Below, piece after piece: positions 33,089-41,953 of a DNA stretch of 64,000 bases. Under the pieces are notes generated by a model, which had not been told where the DNA came from, made no database searches, and saw only the letters and a list, made by a program, of their open reading frames with translations. The position numbers and the translations under genes are program-made. Each line of letters starts with the position of its first letter. The stretch's first letter is position 1. Origin of the DNA: Gordonia sp. KTR9 (GTDB lineage Bacteria > Actinomycetota > Actinomycetes > Mycobacteriales > Mycobacteriaceae); NCBI RefSeq assembly GCF_000143885.2, contig NC_018581.1, positions 620,001 through 684,000 of the forward strand, in the 5' to 3' direction.

Positions 33089-33126
33089 TTGCTGCAACTA
33101 TAAAGCGTGATTGTTGTAACCAGCAA
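33089..33126 (-). promoter_or_regulatory. Promoter and operator of the MFS transporter
   Basis: On the minus strand TTGCTG (33126-33121), 18 bp, TATAGT (33102-33097) make a good promoter. TTGCTG at 33089-33094 and CAGCAA at 33121-33126 form an inverted repeat flanking it, and GCAACTAT occurs twice in direct orientation. Such symmetry suggests a repressor site. The rest of 32996-33234 shows no gene. Confidence 0.5.
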
Positions 33127-33234
33127 CTATCGGAGGTTATTCCGAGTGTGTTCCGGGACTCACCAGCGCACATTCGACGGAATCCCCTGCCCAGTCGACG
33201 GAAATGCCCGCACGGTCGATGCCCGGGGCGGGGG

Positions 33235-35526
33235 TCAGTCGAGACGACGCTGCGCGTAGGCCTTCAGGTCCGCCACCTGCGCGGGGTCGAGAGACGGTCG
33301 CACCCGCCGGCGGGCCTCGTCGACGTCGGCCACGGTCACCGAGGCGGCGTCGATGTCGCGGCGCATCGCCGACAGCGCGGCCTCGCGCAGCAACGCCGAG
33401 CAGTCCGCCGCCGAATACCCCTCGAGGTCGGCGGCCAGCTCGTCGAGGTCGACTCCGTCGAGCGGGACGTCTCGCCCGGTGGCGCGCAGGATGTCCCCGC
33501 GCGCGTCGGCGTCCGGCGGCGGCACGAAGACGAGTCGTTCGAGCCGACCGGGCCGGAGGAGAGCCGGATCGATGAGGTCGGGACGGTTCGTCGCGCCGAG
33601 CACGACGACATCCTGGAGCGGTTCGACGCCGTCGAGCTCGGTGAGCAATGCGGCGACCACGCGGTCGCCGACACCGGAGTCGGTGGACTGGCCACGGCGC
33701 GGGGCCAGTGCGTCGACCTCGTCGAGGAAGATCAGCGAGGGTGCCGATTCGCGGGCTCGCGCGAACAGGTCCCGCACCGCCTTCTCCGAAGACCCGACCC
33801 ATTTGTCCATCAGTTCGGCGCCCTTGACCGTGTGCACCGACAGCTGGCCCGACGCCGCGAGCGCGCGGACGACGAAGGTCTTGCCGCAGCCCGGCGGACC
33901 GAACAGCAGAACCCCGCGCGGCGGGTCGACGCCGAGCCGGGCGAAGGTGTCGGGGTGTTGCAGCGGCCACAGGACCGCCTCGGTCAAGGCCTGTTTCGTC
34001 TCCACCATGTCGCCGACGTCGGCCAGCGTGATCGAGCCCAGCGCGACCTCGGGGGAGTCCGAGCGGGACACCGGACGGATGACGTCGAGGGCGCCGACGA
34101 GGTCCTCGGTGCGCAGGGACGGCGCGGACTTCTCGGCGCTCGCACGTGTCGCGGCGCGGAGCGCGGCCTCCCGGGCGAGGGCGGCGAGATCGCCGGCGAC
34201 GAATCCCGGGGTGCGTGACGCGACCGACGTGAGATCGAGGTCGCCGTCGGTCGGGACGTTCGACAGGATCGCCGACAGCAACCGCGCACGGGTCGCGGCG
34301 TCGGGTAGCCCGATGACGAGTTCGCGATCGCAGAGCGACGGGTCGCGCAACCGGGCGTCGAGGCGTACCGGTTCGGCGGTCGTCGCGACGAGCACGATCC
34401 GACCATCGGAGATGCCCGAGCGCAGTTCGTCGAGGATCAGGGCGGCGACCGGCTCGGGTTCGGCGGGCAGTAGTGCGTCGACATCGGTGATCAACAGGAC
34501 CCCGCCCGCGGACCGGGCGCGGGCGACCGCCTCGGCGACCGTCCGCAGGCGTGCTTCGGCCTGGGTCGCGCCGGCCGTCGGGCCGTCGACCGTCACCAGC
34601 GTGCGCGACGCGCACACCGAGCGCACGAGTGTCGCCTTGCCACCGCCCGCCGGGCCGGTGACCAGGACGCCGAGACGCGGCGTCGCGCCCAGGGTGCGCA
34701 GCACGTCGGGCTCGTCGAGGGTGATCGTCAGCCATTCGGTCAGCTTGGTGATCTGGGAATCGACGCCGACCAGCTCCGACACCGGCCGGACCGGCAGGTC
34801 GGGCTCCCGGGCGGGCTCGCGGACAGGGGCGGGCGCGACGACCGGCCGACGCGACTCGGTCTCCGACACCATGCCGAGGGCACCGGGGATCCGGGGCGAA
34901 CTCGGCCCGGTGCGGTCGCCGAGCGGCGCCACCTCGCCCGCCCTCGTCGACCACAGCACGGCGGTGTTGGTCTGCACGCTCACGGGCGCAGACGCCTGCC
35001 CGTCCGCCGGTGGGCCGGGCTCGGTCGCGGTGACGGTCAGCAACTCGGTGGTCCAGGTGATCCCGACCGACCGCGCCAGCGCACGGGTGGCCTCGGTGGC
35101 GGCGAGTTCGGGACCGAGGTCGCGGGGGAGCAGCGAGACCGCGTCACCGACGGACAGGACCTTTCCCAGCAGTGCACGGCGCAGCGTCGACTCGGTGATC
35201 GACTGGGTGGCCAACGCCGAGCCGCTCACCACCACCCGGCTCGCGCCCTGCACCACGACCGGTGCGAGCACGACCGTCGAGTTCTCGCGGACGCCGGCAT
35301 TGGAGAAGGCGATCTCGTCGAGGAGGGCCACGCCGGTGGGTGCGGATGCCTCGGTCGCGGCCACCACGGCTGCCGTCACGCGGGCACCGGTGATCGACAC
35401 CGCGTCCCACTCCCGGAGCGCCAGGGCCGTGAGTACCTCGGGATGTACGCGGATGATGCCGCGCCGGGCCTCGGCCGCCGAGGGATTGTGACGTGCAGTC
35501 AGCGTCAGGGAGGCGGGTGCGCTCAT
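33235..35526 (-). CDS. CDC48/p97-like AAA ATPase
   Basis: A 763-residue double-ring AAA protein. The N-terminal ~165 residues form a double-psi-barrel/VCP-N-type domain (LTLTARHNPSAAEARRGIIRV...). D1 has Walker A GPAGGGKAT (291-299) but a Walker B ending ITDVD, with V349 in place of the catalytic Glu, so D1 may bind but not hydrolyse ATP. D2 is intact: GPPGCGKT (543-550), LIFLDEVDA (D602, E603), ATNRPDLIDPALLRPGR with arginine finger. Proteins of this type (Rv0435c in M. tuberculosis, as I recall) sit beside pssA. The start overlaps the pssA stop (ATGA). Predicted unfoldase or remodeller; substrate unknown. Confidence 0.88.
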   Translation of the reverse strand: MSAPASLTLTARHNPSAAEARRGIIRVHPEVLTALALREWDAVSITGARVTAAVVAATEASAPTGVALLDEIAFSNAGVRENSTVVLAPVVVQGASRVVVSGSALATQSITESTLRRALLGKVLSVGDAVSLLPRDLGPELAATEATRALARSVGITWTTELLTVTATEPGPPADGQASAPVSVQTNTAVLWSTRAGEVAPLGDRTGPSSPRIPGALGMVSETESRRPVVAPAPVREPAREPDLPVRPVSELVGVDSQITKLTEWLTITLDEPDVLRTLGATPRLGVLVTGPAGGGKATLVRSVCASRTLVTVDGPTAGATQAEARLRTVAEAVARARSAGGVLLITDVDALLPAEPEPVAALILDELRSGISDGRIVLVATTAEPVRLDARLRDPSLCDRELVIGLPDAATRARLLSAILSNVPTDGDLDLTSVASRTPGFVAGDLAALAREAALRAATRASAEKSAPSLRTEDLVGALDVIRPVSRSDSPEVALGSITLADVGDMVETKQALTEAVLWPLQHPDTFARLGVDPPRGVLLFGPPGCGKTFVVRALAASGQLSVHTVKGAELMDKWVGSSEKAVRDLFARARESAPSLIFLDEVDALAPRRGQSTDSGVGDRVVAALLTELDGVEPLQDVVVLGATNRPDLIDPALLRPGRLERLVFVPPPDADARGDILRATGRDVPLDGVDLDELAADLEGYSAADCSALLREAALSAMRRDIDAASVTVADVDEARRRVRPSLDPAQVADLKAYAQRRLD

Positions 35527-36602
35527 TCGGGCTCGCTTTCGGTCGTCTCGCCGGTGGCGCGGGCCGCGGCGACGCCGGGGCCGGTGGGACGGTTCAGGCC
35601 CAGCCGGCCGAGCGAGTTGATGACCGGCCGGCGTCGACGGCCACCGGGAGATGCCGTGCGCAGGGCACGGCGCTGGGCGCGACGTTCGGCCGGTTTGTCC
35701 TCCCAGTGCTCGGGCCGGGAGGCGACCCAGCGACGCGCGCGCCACGCGAACGGGATGTGCAGGACGTACCCGGCGATCGCGATCATCATCAGCACGTAGG
35801 GGAAGGTCACCAGCAGTGCCGCGGCCGCGGCGACCAACACCAGCAGACCGGCCACGGCGCCGGGCGGGATCGACGCGGTCTTCAACGAGGAGGTCGGGAC
35901 GCGGCTCACGGCCAGGAAGGCGACCAGGATCAGCCATCCGCCGACGGCCGGCAGCGACGTCCACCAGCCCTCGCCGAACTGTTGCTCCAGACCGATGGGC
36001 AGCAGTGCTGCGATCGCCGCGGCGGGAGCGGGGACGCCGGCGAAGAAGTCCCGCGTGTAGGCAGGTGCGTCATCGTCGTCGAGCAGGGTGTTGAACCTCG
36101 CCAGCCGCAGCACGATGGCGCAGCAGTAGATCAGGGCGAGCACCCAGCCGAGGTCGTGGCCGTCGATGAAGTGGAAGTAGATGATCATCGCCGGGACCAC
36201 GCCGAAGTTGATCGCGTCGGCCAGTGAGTCGATCTCGGCGCCGATCCGGCTGGTCGCTCCCATCAGGCGTGCGACCCGGCCGTCGATGCCGTCGAGGAAC
36301 GCGGCTGCGACGAGAAGTGCCATCGCGGTGTCGACGTCGCCGTTGATCGCCGAACGCATCGCCGTCAGTCCCGCGCAGATCGCGAGGATCGTCAGCGACG
36401 ACGGGATGACGATTCGGCTCGCCTGTGCTTGGCGTCGTAGACGCCGACGCTCCGGCGCCTTCTGCGGAACCGGGTGCGCCTGCGCGTGTCGACTGGCCGA
36501 TCGTGCCGTCGGGGTGCGGGCGGTGCGTGATCCGGGGCGTCGCCGCCCGGGATTCGTGCCGGAGGAGGTCATGTCGGTCGAGTTCACCGGGCCGGAGTTC
36601 AC
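35523..36602 (-). CDS. pssA: CDP-diacylglycerol-serine O-phosphatidyltransferase
   Basis: A 359-residue integral membrane enzyme making phosphatidylserine from CDP-diacylglycerol and serine. The CDP-alcohol phosphotransferase motif is complete: D107-G108-x2-A111-R112-x8-G121-x3-D125-x3-D129. Several transmembrane helices follow. An Arg/Ser/Pro-rich N-terminal ~60 residues and a basic C-terminal tail ([12 protein letters not shown]...) extend the core. The GTG start at 36602 overlaps the psd stop (GTGA); an ATG at 36572 is a weaker alternative. Product feeds the decarboxylase encoded just upstream. Confidence 0.93.
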   Translation of the reverse strand: MNSGPVNSTDMTSSGTNPGRRRPGSRTARTPTARSASRHAQAHPVPQKAPERRRLRRQAQASRIVIPSSLTILAICAGLTAMRSAINGDVDTAMALLVAAAFLDGIDGRVARLMGATSRIGAEIDSLADAINFGVVPAMIIYFHFIDGHDLGWVLALIYCCAIVLRLARFNTLLDDDDAPAYTRDFFAGVPAPAAAIAALLPIGLEQQFGEGWWTSLPAVGGWLILVAFLAVSRVPTSSLKTASIPPGAVAGLLVLVAAAAALLVTFPYVLMMIAIAGYVLHIPFAWRARRWVASRPEHWEDKPAERRAQRRALRTASPGGRRRRPVINSLGRLGLNRPTGPGVAAARATGETTESEPE

Positions 36603-37330
36603 TGATCCAGGTACGCGAACGGGGTCTCGCCGCCGACCGCACGCTGCCCGACCGAGACGCGGGGTCGGGTACCGGCCGGGAAGTAGACGTCGACACGCGA
36701 CCCGAATCGGATCAGCCCGTAGGTGTCGCCGATCGCCAGCGAGTCCCCGACCTTCGGTTCACACACGATGCGCCGGGCGATGAGACCGGCGATCTGCACG
36801 ACCGCCAGCTCGGGGCCGGGGGCGCCGCCTGCGGCCGTGGTGCGGATGGTCATCGTGGTGCGCTCGTTGTCGCGGCTGGCTTCGGGCAGGTCGGCGGAGA
36901 CGAACGCGCCCGGCGTGTGCGTCACGGTCGTCACCGTGCCCGCGATCGGCACGCGCTGCACGTGGACGTCGAAGATCGAGAGGAAGGTCGAGACCCGCGG
37001 CAGCGGCTGCGTGCCCAGGCCGGATTCGGCGGGCGGAACGGCTTCGTCGACGAGGGCGATGGTCCCGTCTGCGGGAGCGACCACCACACCGGGCTCGGTG
37101 GGCGGGACACGCTTGGGATGCCGGAAGAAGGCCGCGCACGCCCCGGCGGTCAGCGCGGCCGGCCGCGCGATCCAGCGGTGCCGGCGCCCCAGGAGGGCCA
37201 CGGCGGCCGGGGCGGCGACGAACGGCGCGCCCGCCGGGTGGATCGGGGGGATGGTCTCTCGGGCCAGATCGATAAAATGGGCGACACGGCCGGTGTCACC
37301 GGAGCCGTCCGGACGCGGACGTCGGGCCAC
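36599..37330 (-). CDS. psd: Phosphatidylserine decarboxylase
   Basis: A 243-residue proenzyme that converts phosphatidylserine to phosphatidylethanolamine. The self-cleavage site is the G210-S211 pair in [11 protein letters not shown], which would generate the pyruvoyl alpha chain of about 33 residues. [17 protein letters not shown] sequence ([11 protein letters not shown]) is the family's conserved His block. The GTG at 37330 has GGAGG six bases upstream and gives a length close to the short actinobacterial form. First gene of the psd-pssA-ATPase operon, with both junctions overlapping by 4 bp. Confidence 0.92.
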   Translation of the reverse strand: MARRPRPDGSGDTGRVAHFIDLARETIPPIHPAGAPFVAAPAAVALLGRRHRWIARPAALTAGACAAFFRHPKRVPPTEPGVVVAPADGTIALVDEAVPPAESGLGTQPLPRVSTFLSIFDVHVQRVPIAGTVTTVTHTPGAFVSADLPEASRDNERTTMTIRTTAAGGAPGPELAVVQIAGLIARRIVCEPKVGDSLAIGDTYGLIRFGSRVDVYFPAGTRPRVSVGQRAVGGETPFAYLDQ

Positions 37331-37433
37331 GATCAACCTCCTCTGGCCTGTGTCCAGGCCGGGTACATGTGCGCACCGCATCGCCGGGTGCATCGGCGTC
37401 CACTCTAGAGCGCCGCCCCCGCGGACCTCGTCG

Positions 37434-38675
37434 TCAGCGCAGGACCAGCACGTCCACGAGCGATCCGGCCTCGACTGCCTCGACGTCGGCGGGGACGTCG
37501 ATCAGCGCGTCGGCCTCGGCGAGGTAGCGCAGGTGATGGGAGGCAGGCGGACCGATCGGGGCGACTCCGACAGTCCCGTCGACGTCCGCCGCGGCGAGCA
37601 CGCCGCGCAGGAACTGTCGTTTCCCGCGGGGTGAGCGGATGTCGGCGGAGAGACGTGCCCTGATCCGCTCACGGTCGGCAGGCAGTCCCATGGCGGCGCG
37701 CAACGCCGGCCGGATGAAGACCTCGAAGGACACGAGCGCACTGACGGGGTTGCCCGGAAGGGTGATGATCGGTACCCGGCCCCCGCGGGACGAGGGGAAG
37801 TGGCCACACCCCTGGGGCATACCCGGCTGCATCGCCACCTTCACGAACTCGACGGTCCCCGTCGCCGACAGTGCGTCCTTCACCACCTCGAAGGCGCCCG
37901 CGCTGACGCCCCCCGAGGTGATGATCAGATCGGCGTCGTCGGCGACCTCGTCGAGCCGCGCGGCGAAGTCCGCGGTGTTGTCGGGCACGAAGTGCAGATG
38001 ACGACCGACCGCGCCGGCCTCGATGACCGCCGCGGTGAGCATGGCGCCGTTGGACTCGTAGATCTGCCCGTGCCGCAACGGCTTTCCGGGCTCGACGAGT
38101 TCGGAACCGGTGGACAGCACGACCACGCGCAACCGGCGGGCGACGGCGACCTCGGCGATGCCCAGTGCGGCCAGCAAGCCGATCTGCGGCGCGCCGATCA
38201 CCGTGCCGGCCGGCAGCGCCCGGGTGCCGAACTCGATGTCGGAGCCCCCGCGCCGGATGTGCCTGCCGCGCTCGGGCGCCGCGGTGAAGGTGACGGTCGC
38301 CGCCGCGGCCACCGGGCCCACCACGGCGTCGGTCAGTTCGACGGGGACCACCGCGTCGGCGCCCCCGGGCATCGGGGCGCCGGTCATGATCCGGTGCGCG
38401 GTCCCCGGTTCGAGCGTGAGGTCGTCGGTGCGGCCGGCGGGGATGTCCGCGGCGACCGGCAGCGTGACCGGGTTGTCGGGGCTCGCATCCGCGAGATCGG
38501 CGGCGCGCACGGCGAATCCGTCCATCGCGGAGTTGTCGAAGCCGGGCAGCGAGAGCGGGGCGTCGACGTCGGTGAACGTGGCCAGGCCCAGGGATTCGGG
38601 CACTGCGACCTTCGATTGTTCGGGCGCGCCGAACAACGCCGCGACGACGCGCTGATGCTCTACGACGGTACGCAT
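37434..38675 (-). CDS. moeA: Molybdopterin molybdenumtransferase MoeA
   Basis: A 413-residue MoeA protein inserting molybdate into adenylylated molybdopterin. Visible are the N-terminal [11 protein letters not shown] block (about 47-57), [18 protein letters not shown], the MPT-binding core with [27 protein letters not shown] and MPQGCGHF...TLPGNPVS, and the C-terminal domain IV. It is on the same strand as psd but 103 bp upstream of the psd start, so it could be transcribed with it. It diverges from the HAD phosphatase. Confidence 0.93.
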   Translation of the reverse strand: MRTVVEHQRVVAALFGAPEQSKVAVPESLGLATFTDVDAPLSLPGFDNSAMDGFAVRAADLADASPDNPVTLPVAADIPAGRTDDLTLEPGTAHRIMTGAPMPGGADAVVPVELTDAVVGPVAAAATVTFTAAPERGRHIRRGGSDIEFGTRALPAGTVIGAPQIGLLAALGIAEVAVARRLRVVVLSTGSELVEPGKPLRHGQIYESNGAMLTAAVIEAGAVGRHLHFVPDNTADFAARLDEVADDADLIITSGGVSAGAFEVVKDALSATGTVEFVKVAMQPGMPQGCGHFPSSRGGRVPIITLPGNPVSALVSFEVFIRPALRAAMGLPADRERIRARLSADIRSPRGKRQFLRGVLAAADVDGTVGVAPIGPPASHHLRYLAEADALIDVPADVEAVEAGSLVDVLVLR

Positions 38676-38774
38676 GGGCTCAGCATGCCAGGTGCCGGCG
38701 CGGGCGCCACCGCGTCCCGGCAGGTGGCCGGGCCAGTCCTGCGACCCAGCTGCCCGAGGACTACATTCGTGCGC

Positions 38775-39575
38775 ATGGCGCTGGGTCTGCTGCTCGACAT
38801 CGACGGGGTGATGGTCACCTCGTGGAAGGCGCTGCCGGGTGCGGTCGAGGCGATCGCCGACCTCGCCGATCAGGGCGTTCCACGGATGTTCTTGACCAAC
38901 ACGACGTCCCGTTCGCGCGGCGAGATCGCCGAGGCGCTGAACTCGTCCGGTTTCGAGGTGAGGGCCGACGAGATCCTCTCGGCGGCCAAACTGACCGCCG
39001 AACACGTCGCCGCCACCTATCCGGGCAAGCGCGTGTGGGTGCTCAACGAGGGGCCGATCGCCGAGGACATGACCGGCGTGGAGCTGACCGACGACCCCTC
39101 GTCGGCCGAGGTGGTGGTGCTCGGCGGCGCCGGTTCGGTGTTCACGCACGCGACGCTGTCGAAGGTCCTGGAGATGCTCCTGGACGGCGTCCCGGTGATC
39201 GCGATGCACCGCTCGATGACCTGGTCGACGGCGAGCGGTCTGAGCATCGACACCGGGGTGTACCTGGAGGGGCTCGAAAAGGCTTCGGGCGCAAAGATCA
39301 AGGCGATCGGCAAGCCCTCGCCGGTCGGTTTTCGGGCGGCCACCGAGATCCTGGGCCTCGAGCCGACCCAGGTGGTGATGGTCGGCGACGACATGCACAA
39401 CGACGTCCTCGGCGCCCAGGCCGCGGCCCTGATCGGGGTGCTGGTGCGCACCGGCAAGTTCCGCGAGGAGGCGCTGCACGCGCTGCAGCGTGACGAGTTC
39501 GGGCCCTACCCCGACCACATCATCGACTCGGTGGCCGACCTCCCCGAGCTCATCGGCAAGCTCAGCGGGACCTGA
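38775..39575 (+). CDS. HAD-superfamily phosphatase, subclass IIA
   Basis: A 266-residue HAD-IIA hydrolase (NagD/LHPP group). Motif I is LLLDIDGVM with nucleophile D8 and acid D10. Motif II is FLTNTTSRS, the Lys of motif III is in IGKPSPVGF, and motif IV is MVGDDMHNDVLGA. The large C2A cap between motifs II and III is present. Members dephosphorylate small phosphometabolites such as pyridoxal phosphate, phosphoglycolate or pyrophosphate; which is unknown. GTG at 38769 is an alternative start two codons earlier. It diverges from moeA and ends just before a dispersed repeat. Confidence 0.88.
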   Translation: MALGLLLDIDGVMVTSWKALPGAVEAIADLADQGVPRMFLTNTTSRSRGEIAEALNSSGFEVRADEILSAAKLTAEHVAATYPGKRVWVLNEGPIAEDMTGVELTDDPSSAEVVVLGGAGSVFTHATLSKVLEMLLDGVPVIAMHRSMTWSTASGLSIDTGVYLEGLEKASGAKIKAIGKPSPVGFRAATEILGLEPTQVVMVGDDMHNDVLGAQAAALIGVLVRTGKFREEALHALQRDEFGPYPDHIIDSVADLPELIGKLSGT

Positions 39576-39585
39576 CCGGTGCTCG

Positions 39586-39618
39586 CCTGAGGAGCGAGCT
39601 TGCGAGCGTCTCGAAGGG
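39586..39618 (-). repeat. Dispersed 33-bp repeat between convergent genes
   Basis: Read on the minus strand this 33-bp element begins CCCTTCGAGACGCTCGC and ends CTCGCTCCTCAGG. It matches 15024-15056 with one difference. It fills the gap between the HAD stop (39575) and the SRPBCC stop (39619), touching the latter. Confidence 0.8.
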
Positions 39619-40077
39619 TCAGTTGGTCTCGGCGGCGCGTTTGATCTTGCCCAGGGTCTCGGCCATTCCGAGCTTGAGCTCCTCTTCGAACGACTCGGCC
39701 CCACCGAAGAGCTTGTCCACGAGCACCGACGACACCTTGGTGGTCGATCCGTTGACCTCGCGGCGCTCGGTGACCGTGACGCCGGCGTCCTTCGGGGTGA
39801 TGGTGTAGCTCCAGATGGTGTGGTTCTCCGCGACCCGGAAGCCGAGTTCCTGGTTGGGGGTGAAGCGGACGACCTTGGCGGTCGTCGGCCACACCAGCGG
39901 CCCCCGGCGGTTGATGTTGATGGTCTTGGTCCCCAACCCGACGGTGCCGCCGCGGACGATCATCTTCTTGCACTGTGGGCTCCACTCGCCCATGCGCTTC
40001 AGATCGGAGATCACCGACCACACCTGTTCGGGCGTGGCGGCGATGTCGATGGACTCCTCGATGAGTGCTGCGGTCAT
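39619..40077 (-). CDS. SRPBCC/START-fold protein (polyketide cyclase family)
   Basis: A 152-residue SRPBCC protein. The opening IEESIDIAATPEQVWSVISDLKRMGEWSPQCK is the typical first strand, helix and loop, and the long C-terminal helix (SFEEELKLGMAETLGKIKRAA) closes a hydrophobic pocket. Such proteins bind or cyclise lipids and aromatic compounds; many actinobacterial ones are uncharacterised. No catalytic assignment is possible. It converges on the HAD gene. Confidence 0.85.
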   Translation of the reverse strand: MTAALIEESIDIAATPEQVWSVISDLKRMGEWSPQCKKMIVRGGTVGLGTKTININRRGPLVWPTTAKVVRFTPNQELGFRVAENHTIWSYTITPKDAGVTVTERREVNGSTTKVSSVLVDKLFGGAESFEEELKLGMAETLGKIKRAAETN

Positions 40078-40176
40078 GGTCGCCCACCCTATGGGCTTGT
40101 TGGCCGGGGGTCAATAAGCATGTTCCGGTGCTCGAGTCAACCCGAAAAACGCGCGGACCAGCGGCGTCTCGTCGAC

Positions 40177-40650
40177 TCAGACCAGCAGGGTCGTGCCGAC
40201 GACGGCACCCACTGCCACGAACACGGCAGCGGTGATCCAGCCCGCGGGATGCTCGTCGGCGGCCCGTCGGCCGGCGTCCGGAGCGGCGTCGTCACGCGCC
40301 GACCCGTCGAACAGCAGCGTGCCCAGCTTCCCGGGAGTGAGCCAGTCGATCAGTACGAACGACCACGTCATCACCGCGATGGTGAGCACCGAGTAGGCCG
40401 CGGTGTAGAGCAGCGCGCGCCACAACTCCAGTAGCTCGGTGTCGATGACCGACGAGACCAGCACGATCGCGAGACCGATGACCATCGACGTGGTCAGCAG
40501 CACCGCGTTGCGGTTGTGCTCGATCCACACCAACTGTCGCAGCCGGCCCGGCGTCACCAGGTCGAGTGCGGCGAATCCGAGGACCAGCAAGGCGATCCCG
40601 ACCAGGCTGAACGACGCGCCCGCGGCCAGGTTGTCCCGCAGCAGTTCCAT
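40177..40650 (-). CDS. DUF350 membrane protein
   Basis: A 157-residue DUF350 protein with four transmembrane helices and the internal repeat typical of the family: DLVTPGRLRQL (about 30-40) and DWLTPGKLGTL (about 102-112), both following a helix. Function of the family is unknown; it often pairs with SpeE-like and DUF4178 proteins, as does the second DUF350 at 57220 in this window. Here it stands alone, 99 bp upstream of the SRPBCC gene on the same strand. Confidence 0.85.
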   Translation of the reverse strand: MELLRDNLAAGASFSLVGIALLVLGFAALDLVTPGRLRQLVWIEHNRNAVLLTTSMVIGLAIVLVSSVIDTELLELWRALLYTAAYSVLTIAVMTWSFVLIDWLTPGKLGTLLFDGSARDDAAPDAGRRAADEHPAGWITAAVFVAVGAVVGTTLLV

Positions 40651-40687
40651 CCGGTTCCTCTCGCCCCACGACGACTCCCGACAACGA

Positions 40688-40736
40688 CTTCAGCGAAGGC
40701 CCGTACGCGAGAAGCGCAAAAGGACCTTCGCTGAAG
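40688..40736. repeat. Inverted repeat upstream of the DUF350 gene
   Basis: CTTCAGCGAAGG (40688-40699) and its exact complement (40725-40736) are separated by 25 bp, just upstream of the DUF350 start (40650). Could be a long-spaced operator or a leader hairpin. Confidence 0.6.
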
Positions 40737-40745
40737 GACAGTAGC

Positions 40746-40790
40746 CGGGGCGCAGCCCCGCAGCACCCCTTCCGGCGCGTGTCCGGAAGG
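40746..40790 (-). terminator. Tandem hairpins after the acyl-CoA dehydrogenase pair
   Basis: CCTTCCGG (40768-40775)/CCGGAAGG (40783-40790) with a 7-nt loop, then CGGGGC (40746-40751)/GCCCCG (40755-40760) with a 3-nt loop. Both lie directly downstream of the minus-strand stop at 40798. Confidence 0.6.
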
Positions 40791-40797
40791 TGCGGTG

Positions 40798-41910
40798 TCA
40801 GCCGACGCTGAGCATGTCGTAGTTGTCGACGTTCTCCGCGAGACGGGTCACGTGGTCCGACGCGTCGCCGAGAGTGTGGCTGATCGCCGTCAGTCGGCTC
40901 ACGTAGTGGGCGATCGGGTACTCGGCGGTCATGCCGATACCGCCGTGCATCTGGATCGCTTCCTGACCGATCAGGCGCGCGGACCGGCAGATCTGCAGCT
41001 TCGCCCGCGACGCGATGATGGGATCGGCGATGCCGTCGGCCAGCGCCGACGTCGCGTACAGGCTCAGGCTGCGCGCGAGTTCGAGCTGGACGTACATGTC
41101 GGCGGCGCGGTGCGTGAGGGCCTGGAAGGCCGACAGCGTGACGCCGAACTGCTTGCGTGACTTCAGGTATTCGACGGTCAGATCCAGGCTGCGCTCCATC
41201 GCGCCGACGGCCTCGGCGCACAGCGCGGTCTGGACGCCCACCTCGGCGTCGGCGATGGTCTGCGACGCGTCGCCGGTGCCCAACCGCGTGGCCTTGACGT
41301 CGTTGAACTCGAACTGCGCGCCGCGTCGGCGATCGTGCGTCCGGTACGGCGTGCGGGTGACGCCCTCGGCGTCGGCGTCGACGAGGTAGAGGCCGACACC
41401 GTTGTCGTCGCGGGCCGACACGATCAGCTTGGCCGCGCAATCACCATGTCCGACAAGGCTCTTGGTGCCGTTGAGGACACCGTCGGCCGATGCGGTCGTC
41501 TCGACCCGCGCCTCCGGCCAGCGGTCACCGGGCTCGGTGTGGGCGAAGGCCATCAGGAGTTCTCCGGAGGCCAGTGCGGTGCGCAGCTCGGTGCGAGTCG
41601 CATCGTCGGCGAGCCCGAGGAGCGAGCCGGGGACGAGGACCGAGTCGAGGTAGGGCTCGGGCGCCAGTGCGCGTCCGAGTTCGGTCATGACACTGGTGAA
41701 TTCGACGGGGCCGGCATCCATGCCGCCCTCGTTCTCCGGGAAGGTCAGGCCGAGGATGCCGATCTCGGCCAGCGACTTCCACACCTTCTCGCTCCAACCG
41801 AGATCGGTGTCGGTGACCTTGCGCAGTGTCTCGACGTCGTAGGTCTTGGTGAGGACTTCGCGAACGGTGTCGCGCAGCATCCCCTGCTCTTCGGAAAGCT
41901 CGAAATCCAT
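40798..41910 (-). CDS. Acyl-CoA dehydrogenase, subunit of a probable heteromer
   Basis: A 370-residue acyl-CoA dehydrogenase-fold protein. The C-terminal flavin-contact region reads QEAIQMHGGIGMTAEYPIAHYVSRLTAISHTLGD instead of the usual RD...YEGT pattern, and the middle domain is short. Such diverged, ~370-residue partners occur with a ~400-residue subunit in alpha2beta2 FadE enzymes that act on steroid and other bulky acyl-CoAs (ChsE type). The partner gene is 43 bp upstream. Substrate unknown. Confidence 0.85.
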   Translation of the reverse strand: MDFELSEEQGMLRDTVREVLTKTYDVETLRKVTDTDLGWSEKVWKSLAEIGILGLTFPENEGGMDAGPVEFTSVMTELGRALAPEPYLDSVLVPGSLLGLADDATRTELRTALASGELLMAFAHTEPGDRWPEARVETTASADGVLNGTKSLVGHGDCAAKLIVSARDDNGVGLYLVDADAEGVTRTPYRTHDRRRGAQFEFNDVKATRLGTGDASQTIADAEVGVQTALCAEAVGAMERSLDLTVEYLKSRKQFGVTLSAFQALTHRAADMYVQLELARSLSLYATSALADGIADPIIASRAKLQICRSARLIGQEAIQMHGGIGMTAEYPIAHYVSRLTAISHTLGDASDHVTRLAENVDNYDMLSVG

Positions 41911-41953
41911 GGTGTTCCTTTGGTGAAGGTCTGAAGAGAGTCGTGGCCGGGGC

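Noticed and set aside
33137..33234. A protein-like frame after the ATPase stop (ending THSE)
   Set aside because: Only about 25 plausible residues, no start or ribosome site, and it merges upstream into an ATPase shadow frame; no support for a frameshift.
33353..35491. A 712-codon plus-strand frame opposite the AAA ATPase
   Set aside because: Ser/Arg/Pro-rich shadow of the ATPase reading frame; no motif, no ribosome site.
37434..39704. A 756-codon frame that would extend MoeA far upstream
   Set aside because: MoeA homology starts at the ATG at 38675; the extra part is antisense to the HAD phosphatase.
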